From positions 62,001 through 126,000 of the forward strand of contig JBMOOG010000032.1 of the NCBI GenBank assembly GCA_049324535.1: a DNA stretch of 64,000 bases. Direction: 5' to 3'. Shown here piece after piece: positions 17,097 to 25,147 of the stretch (position 1 is its first letter; each line of letters opens with the position of its first letter). A program made the translations under genes and the position numbers. The notes under the pieces were generated by a model. The model did no database searches and had not been told where the DNA came from. It was given only the letters and a program-made list of their open reading frames with translations. This DNA comes from JBMOOG01 sp049324535 (lineage in GTDB: Bacteria; Pseudomonadota; Alphaproteobacteria; Rhodobacterales; Rhodobacteraceae).

Positions 17097-18215
17097 TCAG
17101 GCCGCCTGGCCCAGCGGCGAGGCGGCCAGTGCGGGGGCCTCGTTGGCATAGACCCGGCCAAAGCGGTTGTCCATGAAGGCCCGAAGCGTCACGTCTTCCT
17201 GCCGGATGAAGCCCTTCTGCGGCAGGGTGCCGTCGGCCACCATGTCGAGGACCGCGCAGATGCCGGCGGCGGTGGTCATCTGGATCGCGCTGCGCGCAAG
17301 CCCGCCGAGGTTCTGCCCGAAGACGTTGCGGGCGAAGGTCTCCTGCATCAGCCGGCCGCCCTTCTGGCCCGAGACGGTGACATAGATCACGATCACGTCC
17401 TGAAGCGTCTGCGGCAGGGCGGATTCGAGAATGTCCTTCAGGAGATCGCGCCGCGCCGAAAGCCGCAGATCCTGAAGAAGCAGCTTCATGATCGCCGCGT
17501 GGCCCGGATAGCGGATGGTGCGGTAGTTCAGGTTGCGCACCCGGCCCTCGTAGGTCTCGCACAGCGACCCGAGCCCGCCCGAGGTGTTGAAGGCCTCGTA
17601 GCTGATGCCGTCGATGACGATGTGCTCGACCTCCTCGAGCGGCGGAACCTCGACGCGGCGGCCCTCGACGATCGCCTCGCAGGGCTCGCAGTATTCGTTG
17701 ATCATGCCCTCGGTGCTCCAGGTCAGGCTGTAGCTGAGCGCGTTGTTGGGGAAGCGGGGCAGGGCGCCTACGCGCAGGTTGATCGTGTCCACCGTGTCGA
17801 AGCCCCGCGCGATGTCATGGGCGGCGATCGAGATGAACCCGGGGGCGAGGCCGCACTGGGGCACGAAGGCGGCGGCCGCGGTGGCGGCAAGCTCGCGCAC
17901 CGCGCGGGTGCTGGCCACGTCCTCGGTCAGGTCGAAGTAATGCACGCCGGCGCGGGCGGCCGCCCCGGCGATGGCCACGGTCAGATGGAAGGGCGCGGCC
18001 GACAGCACCGCGAAGGTGCCGGCCAGCAGCCGGTCGAGCGCGGCGCCGTCCTTCACGTCCACGACCGCGCGCCGCACCTGCGCGGCGGTCCGGCAGGCGT
18101 CGAGCTCGGCCTGGCCGCGGTCCACGAGCGTCACCTCGTAGTCCCGGCTCAGCGCAAGGAGGTCCGCAATGGTCGAGCCGATCTTGCCCGCTCCGACGAC
18201 GACGATCTTCTTCAT
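17097..18215 (-). CDS. L-lysine 6-dehydrogenase / saccharopine dehydrogenase-like
   Basis: NAD(P)-dependent dehydrogenase of 372 residues that probably forms aminoadipate semialdehyde from lysine or saccharopine. The Rossmann motif G-A-G-K-I-G-S is at the N-terminus. L-T-E-D-V-A, C-G-L-A-P-G and T-I-R-Y-P-G-H, with an F-N-T-S-G-G-L-G-S-L segment, closely follow lysine 6-dehydrogenases of Geobacillus and Agrobacterium type. The length also fits (about 370-385). Saccharopine dehydrogenase remains possible. ATG 18215 begins just before the first strand; the frame to 18605 has no family match. The gene is first in an operon with amaB, and a candidate Lrp-type operator lies at 18321-18340. Confidence 0.8.
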   Translation of the reverse strand: MKKIVVVGAGKIGSTIADLLALSRDYEVTLVDRGQAELDACRTAAQVRRAVVDVKDGAALDRLLAGTFAVLSAAPFHLTVAIAGAAARAGVHYFDLTEDVASTRAVRELAATAAAAFVPQCGLAPGFISIAAHDIARGFDTVDTINLRVGALPRFPNNALSYSLTWSTEGMINEYCEPCEAIVEGRRVEVPPLEEVEHIVIDGISYEAFNTSGGLGSLCETYEGRVRNLNYRTIRYPGHAAIMKLLLQDLRLSARRDLLKDILESALPQTLQDVIVIYVTVSGQKGGRLMQETFARNVFGQNLGGLARSAIQMTTAAGICAVLDMVADGTLPQKGFIRQEDVTLRAFMDNRFGRVYANEAPALAASPLGQAA

Positions 18216-18320
18216 GGGAATGTCTCCGCGTTTCCTTTCTCCCAGACTCCCCGCTGGCGCCGCCGTAATGAAGCGTCGGAACGTCATGAACTGGTCAAAG
18301 TCTGCGCATCCTGACGGGAT

Positions 18321-18340
18321 TTTCGGCAGAATGCCGGAAA
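18321..18340. promoter_or_regulatory. Candidate Lrp/AsnC-type operator
   Basis: TTTCGGCAGAATGCCGGAAA is nearly palindromic, with half-sites TTTC-GGCA and TGCCGGAAA around GAA. Its AT-rich centre and TTTC ends resemble sites of Lrp/AsnC regulators that control amino-acid breakdown. It lies about 105 bases upstream of the lysine-dehydrogenase-like start. No Lrp gene is in the window, so the assignment is by pattern only. Confidence 0.4.
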
Positions 18341-18619
18341 CCGGGGTCGGGCCGGGTGGCCGCAGGGCTGGGGACCGGGCCGTGGCGGAACCGCCCGCGG
18401 CTGCACGCGGGATCGCGGCGAAACTGCATCGCGCGGCCCCGATTCGCCGCGCCGGCCGCCCCTTGGCGGGCGGTCGTTGCCCGTGCCGGTTGCCCTGGCC
18501 GCCTCCGAGCCGGCCGAAAGCCCCCGGAAAGTCGATTGTGCGCAGGCGCACAAGGCTTTGCACGAAGGCCGATGCCTTGCCGCCGCTCACGCCGTCTCGC
18601 AGCAAGGTGATGGCCGCGC

Positions 18620-18703
18620 CCTGTAACGCTCGGGGAAAAAGCCTTTGTGTTTCAATGGGTCCGGTGTCGGATCACACGTTCGGGACAACGCAAGCGTTAC
18701 AGG
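18620..18703. repeat. Perfect 11-bp inverted repeat with 62-base spacer
   Basis: CCTGTAACGCT at 18620-18630 is matched exactly by AGCGTTACAGG at 18693-18703. The pair lies 147-230 bases upstream of the small secreted protein. It could be a double operator or the base of an RNA stem; no flanking gene explains it. Confidence 0.6.
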
Positions 18704-18849
18704 CGCCACCGCCGAAAACCGCGTGAGGCGGCGTGAGGAAGCCGTGATTCGACGGCGGCGCCGCGCTGGGGAAGCCTTGTCTCACCGGGTCACAGGGACC
18801 TGGCCCCGGCAACGGGGATCGCACCGAGACAAAGGAAAAGGGTCTTGTC

Positions 18850-19104
18850 ATGAAACGTCACATCGTCATCGCCGCCGCCGGCCTGCTCGCCGCCTTCGCC
18901 GGCTCCGCTTCCGCCATGGTCCGCAGCAACGATCTGTCGCCGGCCATCACCGCGCAGGTTCTGAAGCTCGTGCCGGGCGCCGATCTGTCCGCGCTTTCGC
19001 CGGCCCAGTCCACGGCGCTCTCGCAGATCAACACCAACTCCAACGATCTGCGCACGGCCTCCGACTTCCGGGCCTACATCCGCGCCGTTCTCGGCGAGAA
19101 CTGA
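18850..19104 (+). CDS. Small secreted protein of unknown function
   Basis: An 84-residue product with a typical Sec signal peptide (M-K-R-H-I-V-I-A-A-A-G-L-L-A-A-F-A-G-S-A-S-A, cleavage near residue 22). The mature part of about 60 residues has no cysteine and is rich in small and polar residues, with a predicted helix V-L-K-L-V-P-G-A-D-L-S-A-L. A purine-rich AAAGGAAAAGGG sits upstream of the ATG. It is not recognised as a known family. It stands alone, with an unusually long upstream region. Confidence 0.7.
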   Translation: MKRHIVIAAAGLLAAFAGSASAMVRSNDLSPAITAQVLKLVPGADLSALSPAQSTALSQINTNSNDLRTASDFRAYIRAVLGEN

Positions 19105-19292
19105 GACCGGCAGCGCCCCGGGCTGCCGTCGGCGGCGGTATCCCGGGGTCTTCGGACAAACCATGACGGTGGGGACCGGGACCATCCGGTTCCCGCCGAT
19201 GTCGCTTTTCCCCCGCGAAGTGTCGAGTGAGCCTACCGGGGCTGGGCCGGCTCTGGCACATAGGGTCAGCGGATCAGCGACGGAGAGGGCCG

Positions 19293-21788
19293 ATGAAATC
19301 CCATGTCAGGGCGCTTGTTGTCGGGGGCGGGGCGGTCGGCACCGGCATCGCCTATCATCTGGCGAAGGCCGGTTGGGACACGATGCTGCTCGAACGCGAC
19401 GAGCTCACCTCGGGCTCGACCTGGCATGCGGCGGGGCTCCTGCCGCTGTTCAACATGTCCTACGCCACCACCCACATCCACAAGTACAGCGTCGATTTCT
19501 ACAAGACGCTGGAAGCGGAGACCGGACTCAATCCCGGCTTTTACGTGGTGGGTAACCTGCGCATGGCCCAGACCGATGCGCGGATGGACGAATACATGCT
19601 CTATTCGTCGGTGGCCGAGACCGCCGGCGTCTATCACGAGTTCCTGACCCCGGCCCAGATCCGCGACCGCTGGCCGCTGGTGCGGACTGAGGATCTGAAG
19701 GGCGCGCTCTTCCACCCGCAGGACGGCTACATCAACCCCGCCGACGTGACCCAGGCCATGGCCAAGGGCGCGCGTCAGCGCGGGGTCGAGATCGTCCGCC
19801 GCGCCCAGGTCGACGGCTACCGCTGGACCGGCGCGGAATGGATCGTCTCGGGCCGGATGATGGTGGAGAAGGGGGGCATGCTGGTCCCCTCCGAGGACAC
19901 GTTCGAGATCCATGCCGAACACGTCGTCACCGCGACCGGCAACCACGCCCAGCGCACCGCGCGGCTCCTCGGCATCAAGATCCCGGCCATTCCGGTCGAA
20001 CACCAGTATATCGTGACCGAACCTGACCCGATGCTGGTCGAATGGCGCAAGTCGAACCCCCAGCACCCGGTGCTGCGCGACGCCGACGCCAAATGGTACG
20101 TGCGCGAGGAGCGCGGCGGCTGGATCCTCGGCCCCTACGAGCGCGGTGCCCCGGCGCGCTTCCTCTACGACGTGCCCGAGAGTTTCCGCGCCGATCTCTT
20201 CCCGCTCGACCTCGAACGGATCGAGGCCGAATACCTGTCGATGATCCACCGGATCCCGTCCTCCGAGACGGTGGGTCTCAAGGACGACTTCAACGGTCCG
20301 ATCTGCTACACCCCGGACGGCAACCCGCTGGTCGGGCCGGCGCCGGGGCTGCGCAACATGTGGCTGGCCGAAGGCTTCAGCTTCGGCATCACCGCGGCGG
20401 GCGGAACCGGCCACTACCTTGCGCAGATGATGGTCGAGGGCGAGGCCGAGATCGACATGGCCAGCCTCGATCCGCGCCGCTACGGCGGCTGGATGACCAC
20501 CGAATACGCCGCGCGCAAGAACGAGGAGTGCTACGAGCACGTCTTCATCCTCCACCACCCCGACGAAGAGCGCGAGGCCTGCCGGCCGCTGCGCACGTCG
20601 CCCGCCTATGACCGGCAGAAGGCCCGCGGCGCCCAGTTCGGGCAGGTCAACGGCTGGGAACGCCCGACCTATTTCGGGCCGCTCGATGCGCCGCCGACCT
20701 TCGACCACGACGGCCGCAGCTTCCGGCGCGGCACCTGGTGGCCCTACGCGGTCGCCGAGGCGAAGGCCATCCGCGAGACGGCGGGCCTCATCGACGCCAC
20801 CGCCTTCACCAAGCATCTGGTGCGGGGCCCGGGCGCGACCGCCTTCCTCGACTGGTTCACCTGCAACGCGCTGCCGAAGGTCGGCCGGATCAACCTCACC
20901 TATGCCCTGACCGAGGCCGGCACGACGCGCAGCGAATACACGATCGTGCGCCTGGCCGAACACGAATACTACCTCGTCTCGGCCGGCGCCTGGACGGCCT
21001 ATGACGGCGACTGGCTGCGCAAATGCGCCGAGGACCGCATGGCGGATTTCGGCTGGATCGACATCCACGATGTCACCACGCAATGGGGCGTCTTCGCGCT
21101 GGCCGGGCCGCAGAGCCGCGCCATCCTGCGCGAGATCGTCAAGGATGCCGATCCCGACACGGTCCTGTCGAACAAGCGCTTCCCCTGGCTTTCCATGCGC
21201 GGGATCGAGCTCGGCATGGTGCCGGTCCGCGCGATCCGGGTGGCCTACACGGGCGAACTCGGCTGGGAACTCCATCATCCGATCGAGATGCAGAATTACC
21301 TCTTCGACCGGCTGATGACGGCGGGCGAGCCGCTCGGGCTCAAGCTCGTGGGCGCGCGGGCCCAGAACTGGCTCCGCCAGGAGAAGAGCTACCGCGCCTT
21401 CGGCAACGAGCTCGGCCGCGACGCGACCCCGCTCGAAGGCGGCCTCGACCGCTTCGTCGATCTCTCCAAGTCCTTCCTCGGCAAGGAGGCGATGGTCGAG
21501 ACCGGCATCCGCGCGAAATGCGTCACGGTTCTCATCGACGGGCCGGCGGATGCCGACCCCTGGGGCAAGGAGGCGCTGCTGCACGGGGCCGAGAAGGTCG
21601 GCCGCCTGACCTCGGGCGGCTGGTCCGTGGCCTTCGGCAAGCAGATCGGCATGGGCTACGTGCGCCCCGATCTCGCCCTGCCGGGAACCGAGCTTCAGGT
21701 CCGCATGTTCCGCCAGACCTTCCGCGCCGTCGTCACCGAGGACAGCCCCTACGATCCTCAGAACCTGCGCATCCGGCAGGACGGCTAG
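19293..21788 (+). CDS. FAD-dependent dimethylglycine/sarcosine dehydrogenase family protein (DAO-GcvT)
   Basis: Two-domain flavoenzyme of 831 residues. The N-terminal half (about 1-430) is a DAO-type FAD domain with V-V-G-G-G-A-V-G-T-G. G-S-T-W-H-A-A-G-L has H45, the residue that carries covalent FAD in dimethylglycine and sarcosine dehydrogenases. The C-terminal half (about 435-831) is a GcvT/aminomethyltransferase domain that would pass the formaldehyde unit to tetrahydrofolate. The likely reaction is oxidative demethylation of an N-methylated glycine or related amine; the substrate is not fixed. ATG 19293 has GGAGAGGG upstream. No glycine-cleavage or betaine genes are nearby. Confidence 0.88.
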   Translation: MKSHVRALVVGGGAVGTGIAYHLAKAGWDTMLLERDELTSGSTWHAAGLLPLFNMSYATTHIHKYSVDFYKTLEAETGLNPGFYVVGNLRMAQTDARMDEYMLYSSVAETAGVYHEFLTPAQIRDRWPLVRTEDLKGALFHPQDGYINPADVTQAMAKGARQRGVEIVRRAQVDGYRWTGAEWIVSGRMMVEKGGMLVPSEDTFEIHAEHVVTATGNHAQRTARLLGIKIPAIPVEHQYIVTEPDPMLVEWRKSNPQHPVLRDADAKWYVREERGGWILGPYERGAPARFLYDVPESFRADLFPLDLERIEAEYLSMIHRIPSSETVGLKDDFNGPICYTPDGNPLVGPAPGLRNMWLAEGFSFGITAAGGTGHYLAQMMVEGEAEIDMASLDPRRYGGWMTTEYAARKNEECYEHVFILHHPDEEREACRPLRTSPAYDRQKARGAQFGQVNGWERPTYFGPLDAPPTFDHDGRSFRRGTWWPYAVAEAKAIRETAGLIDATAFTKHLVRGPGATAFLDWFTCNALPKVGRINLTYALTEAGTTRSEYTIVRLAEHEYYLVSAGAWTAYDGDWLRKCAEDRMADFGWIDIHDVTTQWGVFALAGPQSRAILREIVKDADPDTVLSNKRFPWLSMRGIELGMVPVRAIRVAYTGELGWELHHPIEMQNYLFDRLMTAGEPLGLKLVGARAQNWLRQEKSYRAFGNELGRDATPLEGGLDRFVDLSKSFLGKEAMVETGIRAKCVTVLIDGPADADPWGKEALLHGAEKVGRLTSGGWSVAFGKQIGMGYVRPDLALPGTELQVRMFRQTFRAVVTEDSPYDPQNLRIRQDG

Positions 21789-21880
21789 GCCGGGCCGCGG
21801 GGCGAAAGTCCCCGCGTCCCCGCTCCGCAAAGGGCCACCTCCGGGACACGGACCCCGGCGGAAAAGCCGGATCGCGTCCC

Positions 21881-21933
21881 TCTCACTGGACGAAATATCC
21901 CGGGGGTGCGGGGGCAGGGCCCCCGCGACCCCG
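21881..21933 (+). repeat. Dispersed GC-rich repeat, copy 2
   Basis: TCTCACTGGACGAAATATCC (21881-21900) is followed by a GC-rich arm with GGGGGTGCGGGGGCAGGGC and CCCCCG, which can fold. The same 20 bases occur inside xdhA at 25656-25675. The element runs directly into the 27-nt poly-C tract. It lies between the convergent dimethylglycine-dehydrogenase-like and EF-hand genes. Confidence 0.75.
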
Positions 21934-21960
21934 CCCCCCCCCCCCCCCCCCCCCCCCCCC
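21934..21960. repeat. Poly-C homopolymer of 27 bases
   Basis: An uninterrupted run of 27 C residues lies directly after repeat copy 2, nine bases beyond the stop of the minus-strand EF-hand gene. On that strand it is a G27 tract able to form G-quadruplexes. The true length may be wrong, because long homopolymers are read poorly. Confidence 0.85.
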
Positions 21961-21969
21961 GATCCCGCG

Positions 21970-22410
21970 TCAGTTGCCGCGGCCGAAGTCGTCGCGGGTG
22001 ACGGTGCCGTCGCCGTTGCGGTCCATCTGCGCATACCAGTCCGGGGTGCGGGCAAGGAACTCTTCGCGGCTGACGAAGCCGTCGCCATCGACGTCGTTGA
22101 AGGCCCGCTCCATCCCGGCGTTCTCACGCCGGAGCTGCCCCGCGCCCTCCGCCTTGCCCTGGCGCACCTGCGCCTGATCCTGCGCCCGCGCCTCGTCGAA
22201 AAGCGCATACTCCTCGACTGAAAGCCGGCCGTCCTCGTCGGCGTCGAAGGTCAGGAAGATGTCGCCGCGCTTCGAGGTGGCCTCGGCCAGCGTCACCGCG
22301 CCATCGGCGTCGCCGTCCCAGTTCTCGATGAAATGCGGAACCCCGCCGCCGCCCTGGGCAAGGGCGTGCGCGGCGACGAGGGCGAGGACGAAAGCAAGCG
22401 CAGTCTTCAT
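21970..22410 (-). CDS. Secreted EF-hand calcium-binding protein
   Basis: Protein of 146 residues with a Sec signal peptide (M-K-T-A-L-A-F-V-L-A-L-V-A-A-H-A-L-A, cleavage near 18). Four EF-hand loops follow, about residues 32-43, 56-67, 106-117 and 130-141, each with D-x-D-x-D-G or close variants (D-G-D-A-D-G, D-A-D-E-D-G, D-V-D-G-D-G, D-R-N-G-D-G). It is probably a periplasmic calcium binder; no enzymatic domain is seen. ATG 22410 is preferred, with AAAGGT upstream; a start at 22434 would spoil the signal peptide. The frame is open to 22926, but that part is not coding-like and overlaps the next gene. Confidence 0.85.
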   Translation of the reverse strand: MKTALAFVLALVAAHALAQGGGGVPHFIENWDGDADGAVTLAEATSKRGDIFLTFDADEDGRLSVEEYALFDEARAQDQAQVRQGKAEGAGQLRRENAGMERAFNDVDGDGFVSREEFLARTPDWYAQMDRNGDGTVTRDDFGRGN

Positions 22411-22502
22411 GATCGGACCTTTCAAATTCGGCATTGCGAATATGAAACGGACCCGCCCGGCGTTTCCGTCGTGGCCGGATCCGCACCCCGCCGGGGCGCC
22501 CG

Positions 22503-22850
22503 TCAGCCCATCTTCGCCGCGAGTTCGTCCCAGCAGGCCAGCGCGTGGCCCGAATACATCAGCCCCGGACCTCCGGCCATCTGGATGTTCATGGCGAGGA
22601 TGTCGATCAGCTCCTCGCGCGTGCCTCCGGCCTTCATCATCGCCTCGATGTGGAAGTTGATGCAGGGCTCGCAGCGGATCGCCAGCGACATGGCCAGCGC
22701 GATCCATTCCTTCTGGCGGACATCGAGCGTCCCGTTTTCCTTCACCGCGAGCGAGAGGGCCGAGAAGCCCTTGGTGCTGTCGGGCGCGGCCTTGTAGAGG
22801 ACGCGCAGCTCGTCGCGCATCTGGCTGATCTCGTCGGAATAGGTGGTCAT
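22503..22850 (-). CDS. Carboxymuconolactone decarboxylase / AhpD-like protein
   Basis: Small all-helical protein of 115 residues of the AhpD superfamily. The redox motif C60-E-P-C63 with H67 (C-x-x-C-x-x-x-H) is complete, so a disulfide reductase or peroxidase role is more likely than lactone decarboxylation. The C-terminal part I-L-A-M-N-I-Q-M-A-G-G-P is typical. It is on the minus strand 93 bases upstream of the EF-hand gene. The partner peroxidase is not identified. Confidence 0.85.
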   Translation of the reverse strand: MTTYSDEISQMRDELRVLYKAAPDSTKGFSALSLAVKENGTLDVRQKEWIALAMSLAIRCEPCINFHIEAMMKAGGTREELIDILAMNIQMAGGPGLMYSGHALACWDELAAKMG

Positions 22851-22922
22851 TCACGGTCTCCTCTTCGCTGCCGTTGGCCGGCGGGTGTTCGCACGGCCGG
22901 CCCCGCCGGGCCTTGATGCGGA

Positions 22923-24005
22923 TCAAGCCCGCGCGAAGCGTGCGGGGTCAAGCGCCGCCACCGTCGCGGCGGCAAGCTCGGGTGTACGGCCGCCGAGCAG
23001 GTCGCGGGCCAGCCGGCTCGCCGCCGGCGCGGTCTGGAATCCGTATCCCCCCTGTCCGGCGATCCAGAAGAACGACGGATCGTCCGCTGCGCGCCCGATC
23101 GCCAGCACCCGGTCGGGGGCGAAGGTCCTGAGCCCGGCCCAGCTCGCCAGCAGGCGCGTGACCGGCTCGGTCACATGCGCCTCGTAGCGGGCAAGCCCAT
23201 CGGCCAGCACCATGTCGTCCGCCCAGGCGTCGTGCGGCTCCTGCGGATCCTCGTCGGCGGGCGACACGATCAGGGCGCCGGCATCGGGCTTGGCATACCA
23301 GCTTTCCCCCGCCCCGAAGAGCATCGGCCACGCCGACACGTCATGGCCACCGGGCGCGGGGATGCGGGCCATCGACCGCCGGAACGGCGTGAGACCGAGC
23401 GGCCGAACCCCCGCCATCGCCGCGATCCCGTCCGCCCAGGCCCCGGCGGCGTTCACCAGAACCGCGCCCTCGAAGGCTCCGGCAGCGGTTTCGGCGCGCC
23501 ACCCGGTCCGCGTGCGCCCGATGCCGGTGACCCGCGCGGAAAGCGCGATCCGCGCACCTCGATCCCGGGCCTCGCGCAGGAATCCCTGCACCAGGCGATC
23601 GGTGTCGATGTCCCAAGCATGATCGGCGATTGCGGCCAGGGTGACGGTGTCGGGGTTGAGGACGGGGACGATGTCGAGCGCCTCGTCGCGGCTGATGGGA
23701 TCGAGCCGCATCACCGCCACATCGCGGCGGAAGGCCTCCGCCTCTGCGGGGCCCGCGACGATCATCAGGCCGCGCGGCGCCAGAAGGCCCGGCGTGGCAT
23801 GGAAATGCCCGCCGCTCGCCAGCGACAGGTCCACGACCGGCGGCAGGCCGTAGCGCGGCTCGTAAAGCGCGGCCGAGCGCCCGGAGGCATGATACGCGAG
23901 ATGCGGCTCGGCCTCGAGCAGCGTCACCCGGCCCAGCTCCGAAAGGCGGTCGGCCGCGGAAACCCCGGCTATCCCCCCGCCGATGATGAGAAAATCCGAC
24001 ATCAT
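22923..24005 (-). CDS. DAO-family FAD-dependent amine/amino-acid oxidoreductase
   Basis: Flavoprotein of 360 residues. The FAD motif I-I-G-G-G-I-A-G-V-S-A-A is at the N-terminus. H-A-S-G-R-S-A-A-L-Y follows near residue 40, V-N-A-A-G-A-W-A-D near residue 180, and G-Q-G-G-Y-G-F-Q-T-A-P-A near the C-terminus. These are typical of D-arginine dehydrogenase and glycine-oxidase-like proteins of the DAO family. The substrate is probably a D-amino acid or secondary amine. The start may be ATG 24005 or the adjacent ATG 24002. It is 57 bases downstream of the DUF6544-like gene on the same strand. Confidence 0.85.
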   Translation of the reverse strand: MMSDFLIIGGGIAGVSAADRLSELGRVTLLEAEPHLAYHASGRSAALYEPRYGLPPVVDLSLASGGHFHATPGLLAPRGLMIVAGPAEAEAFRRDVAVMRLDPISRDEALDIVPVLNPDTVTLAAIADHAWDIDTDRLVQGFLREARDRGARIALSARVTGIGRTRTGWRAETAAGAFEGAVLVNAAGAWADGIAAMAGVRPLGLTPFRRSMARIPAPGGHDVSAWPMLFGAGESWYAKPDAGALIVSPADEDPQEPHDAWADDMVLADGLARYEAHVTEPVTRLLASWAGLRTFAPDRVLAIGRAADDPSFFWIAGQGGYGFQTAPAASRLARDLLGGRTPELAAATVAALDPARFARA

Positions 24006-24062
24006 GGCCGCGACCCTGCCATGCGGCCGTGCGGAAGGAAAGGCCGGCCGCGGTGGCGCCGG

Positions 24063-24860
24063 TCAGATCGAGAGCTGCATGTTGCGCAGGCTCGCGCGGC
24101 GCAGCACGCCGCCGTCCGGCCCGGCCGTGCGGACCTCGATCCGCTGCGGAACACACCGCTGGCCGACCTGCGCATAATCCGAATAGCTGGCCTTCCAGTC
24201 GCATTGTCCGCCGGCGCCATCGGGCACGCCCGCCGCCGCCATCGACACCACGTCGCCCTCGGCGTTGAAGAGATAGCCGGCCCGCGCCTCGCCCGCCGGT
24301 GTCTCCAGGCTGACGAGCACGGCCCCTTCGGCCTGCGACCGCCAGTGCAGCGCCGGATTGCCGATCATGGCGTCCGGGGCCCAGGGTAGATCGGCCAGGT
24401 AGCGATAGGCCGCCGCCAGCGCCGTCTCGCGGCCCTTGCGGCGCGCAAGCGGCAGCGACACCAGCCGGCGCTCCTCCACCCGGCCGTCCCCGGCGATCAG
24501 CGTCTCGACCACCCGGTCGGGCGGCCAGGGGCCGAAGGACCGGCTCGCGTCGAAGAGGAACCCCGCCCGGCCCAGGGCCATGACCTGCCAGGCCTCGAAC
24601 CGGCGCAGGACGCCGTTCACGCGCATCTCGCCCTCGAGGCCGAGCGCCGCGACCCGCAGTCCGAGCCCCGGTTCGGCACCGGCCCGGCTCGCATAGCACA
24701 GGACTTCGGCGGGAAGACCCGTCAGGGCCGCCGCCTGCGGCCCCTCGCGCAGCCGGGCGGCAAGGGACAGGGCCCGTGCCCGGAACGCCCGGGCCTGGAA
24801 GAACTGCCAGGACGCCAGCACGAGGACGGCCAGGATGAACACATAAAGAAACAGTTCCAC
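24063..24860 (-). CDS. DUF6544-like membrane-anchored protein
   Basis: Protein of 265 residues with one N-terminal membrane helix (F-L-Y-V-F-I-L-A-V-L-V-L-A-S-W), followed by a soluble domain. The order of motifs is L-P-A-E-V-L-C-Y near 50, R-R-F-E-A-W-Q-V near 85, G-F-L-F-D-A, A-A-A-Y-R-Y-L-A-D-L-P-W-A-P, and W-R-S...A-G-Y-L-F-N-A-E-G-D. This resembles the DUF6544 family, whose function is unknown. It is divergent from xdhA, with 287 bases between them. Family assignment is from memory of the motif pattern and needs a profile search. Confidence 0.7.
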   Translation of the reverse strand: MELFLYVFILAVLVLASWQFFQARAFRARALSLAARLREGPQAAALTGLPAEVLCYASRAGAEPGLGLRVAALGLEGEMRVNGVLRRFEAWQVMALGRAGFLFDASRSFGPWPPDRVVETLIAGDGRVEERRLVSLPLARRKGRETALAAAYRYLADLPWAPDAMIGNPALHWRSQAEGAVLVSLETPAGEARAGYLFNAEGDVVSMAAAGVPDGAGGQCDWKASYSDYAQVGQRCVPQRIEVRTAGPDGGVLRRASLRNMQLSI

Positions 24861-25147
24861 GGCGCGGTTCCGCAGGCTGGCTTTCCCGAGGGGCTACACG
24901 GCAAGCCCGCGCCGCGCCAGCGCTACCTTGCGCGCCCGGCCGCGATAAGCGGGAAGCCGCACACGTCCCGGGGGGCGGATTGTCAGGGAATCGAGAGAAA
25001 CAGCTTCTGGTTTCCGGCGAAACGTCAGACTTGCCAGACGGCGCTGCGTAGCGCTTCATGGGGCAAGGGAAAGGCGCGGGTCCGCTTTACGCCGCATCGG
25101 GCGGGACCGCAGACAGGCCTCACGGGGAGAAGGCGGCGGGTTCGGAC

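Larger units (their letters stand above)
18216..18849. other. 634-bp region between divergent genes with no convincing gene
   Basis: Divergent intergenic region between the lysine-dehydrogenase-like gene (minus) and a small secreted protein (plus). The open frames here (for example plus 18169-18726) have no recognisable protein sequence and no good ribosome site. Two symmetrical elements stand out: a 20-bp near-palindrome at 18321-18340 and an 11-bp inverted repeat with a 62-base spacer at 18620-18703. A small RNA cannot be excluded. Confidence 0.5.

Noticed and set aside
19266..22208. 980-residue open frame on the minus strand
   Set aside because: Shadow of the dimethylglycine-dehydrogenase-like gene that reads through the poly-C tract as glycine; no plausible protein.
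22411..22926. N-terminal extension of the EF-hand frame
   Set aside because: It overlaps the AhpD-like gene and would remove the signal peptide from the N-terminus.
24861..25147. Regulatory motif upstream of xdhA (repeated CAGAC near 25025-25040)
   Set aside because: The direct repeat is short and not palindromic; no regulator can be matched to it.
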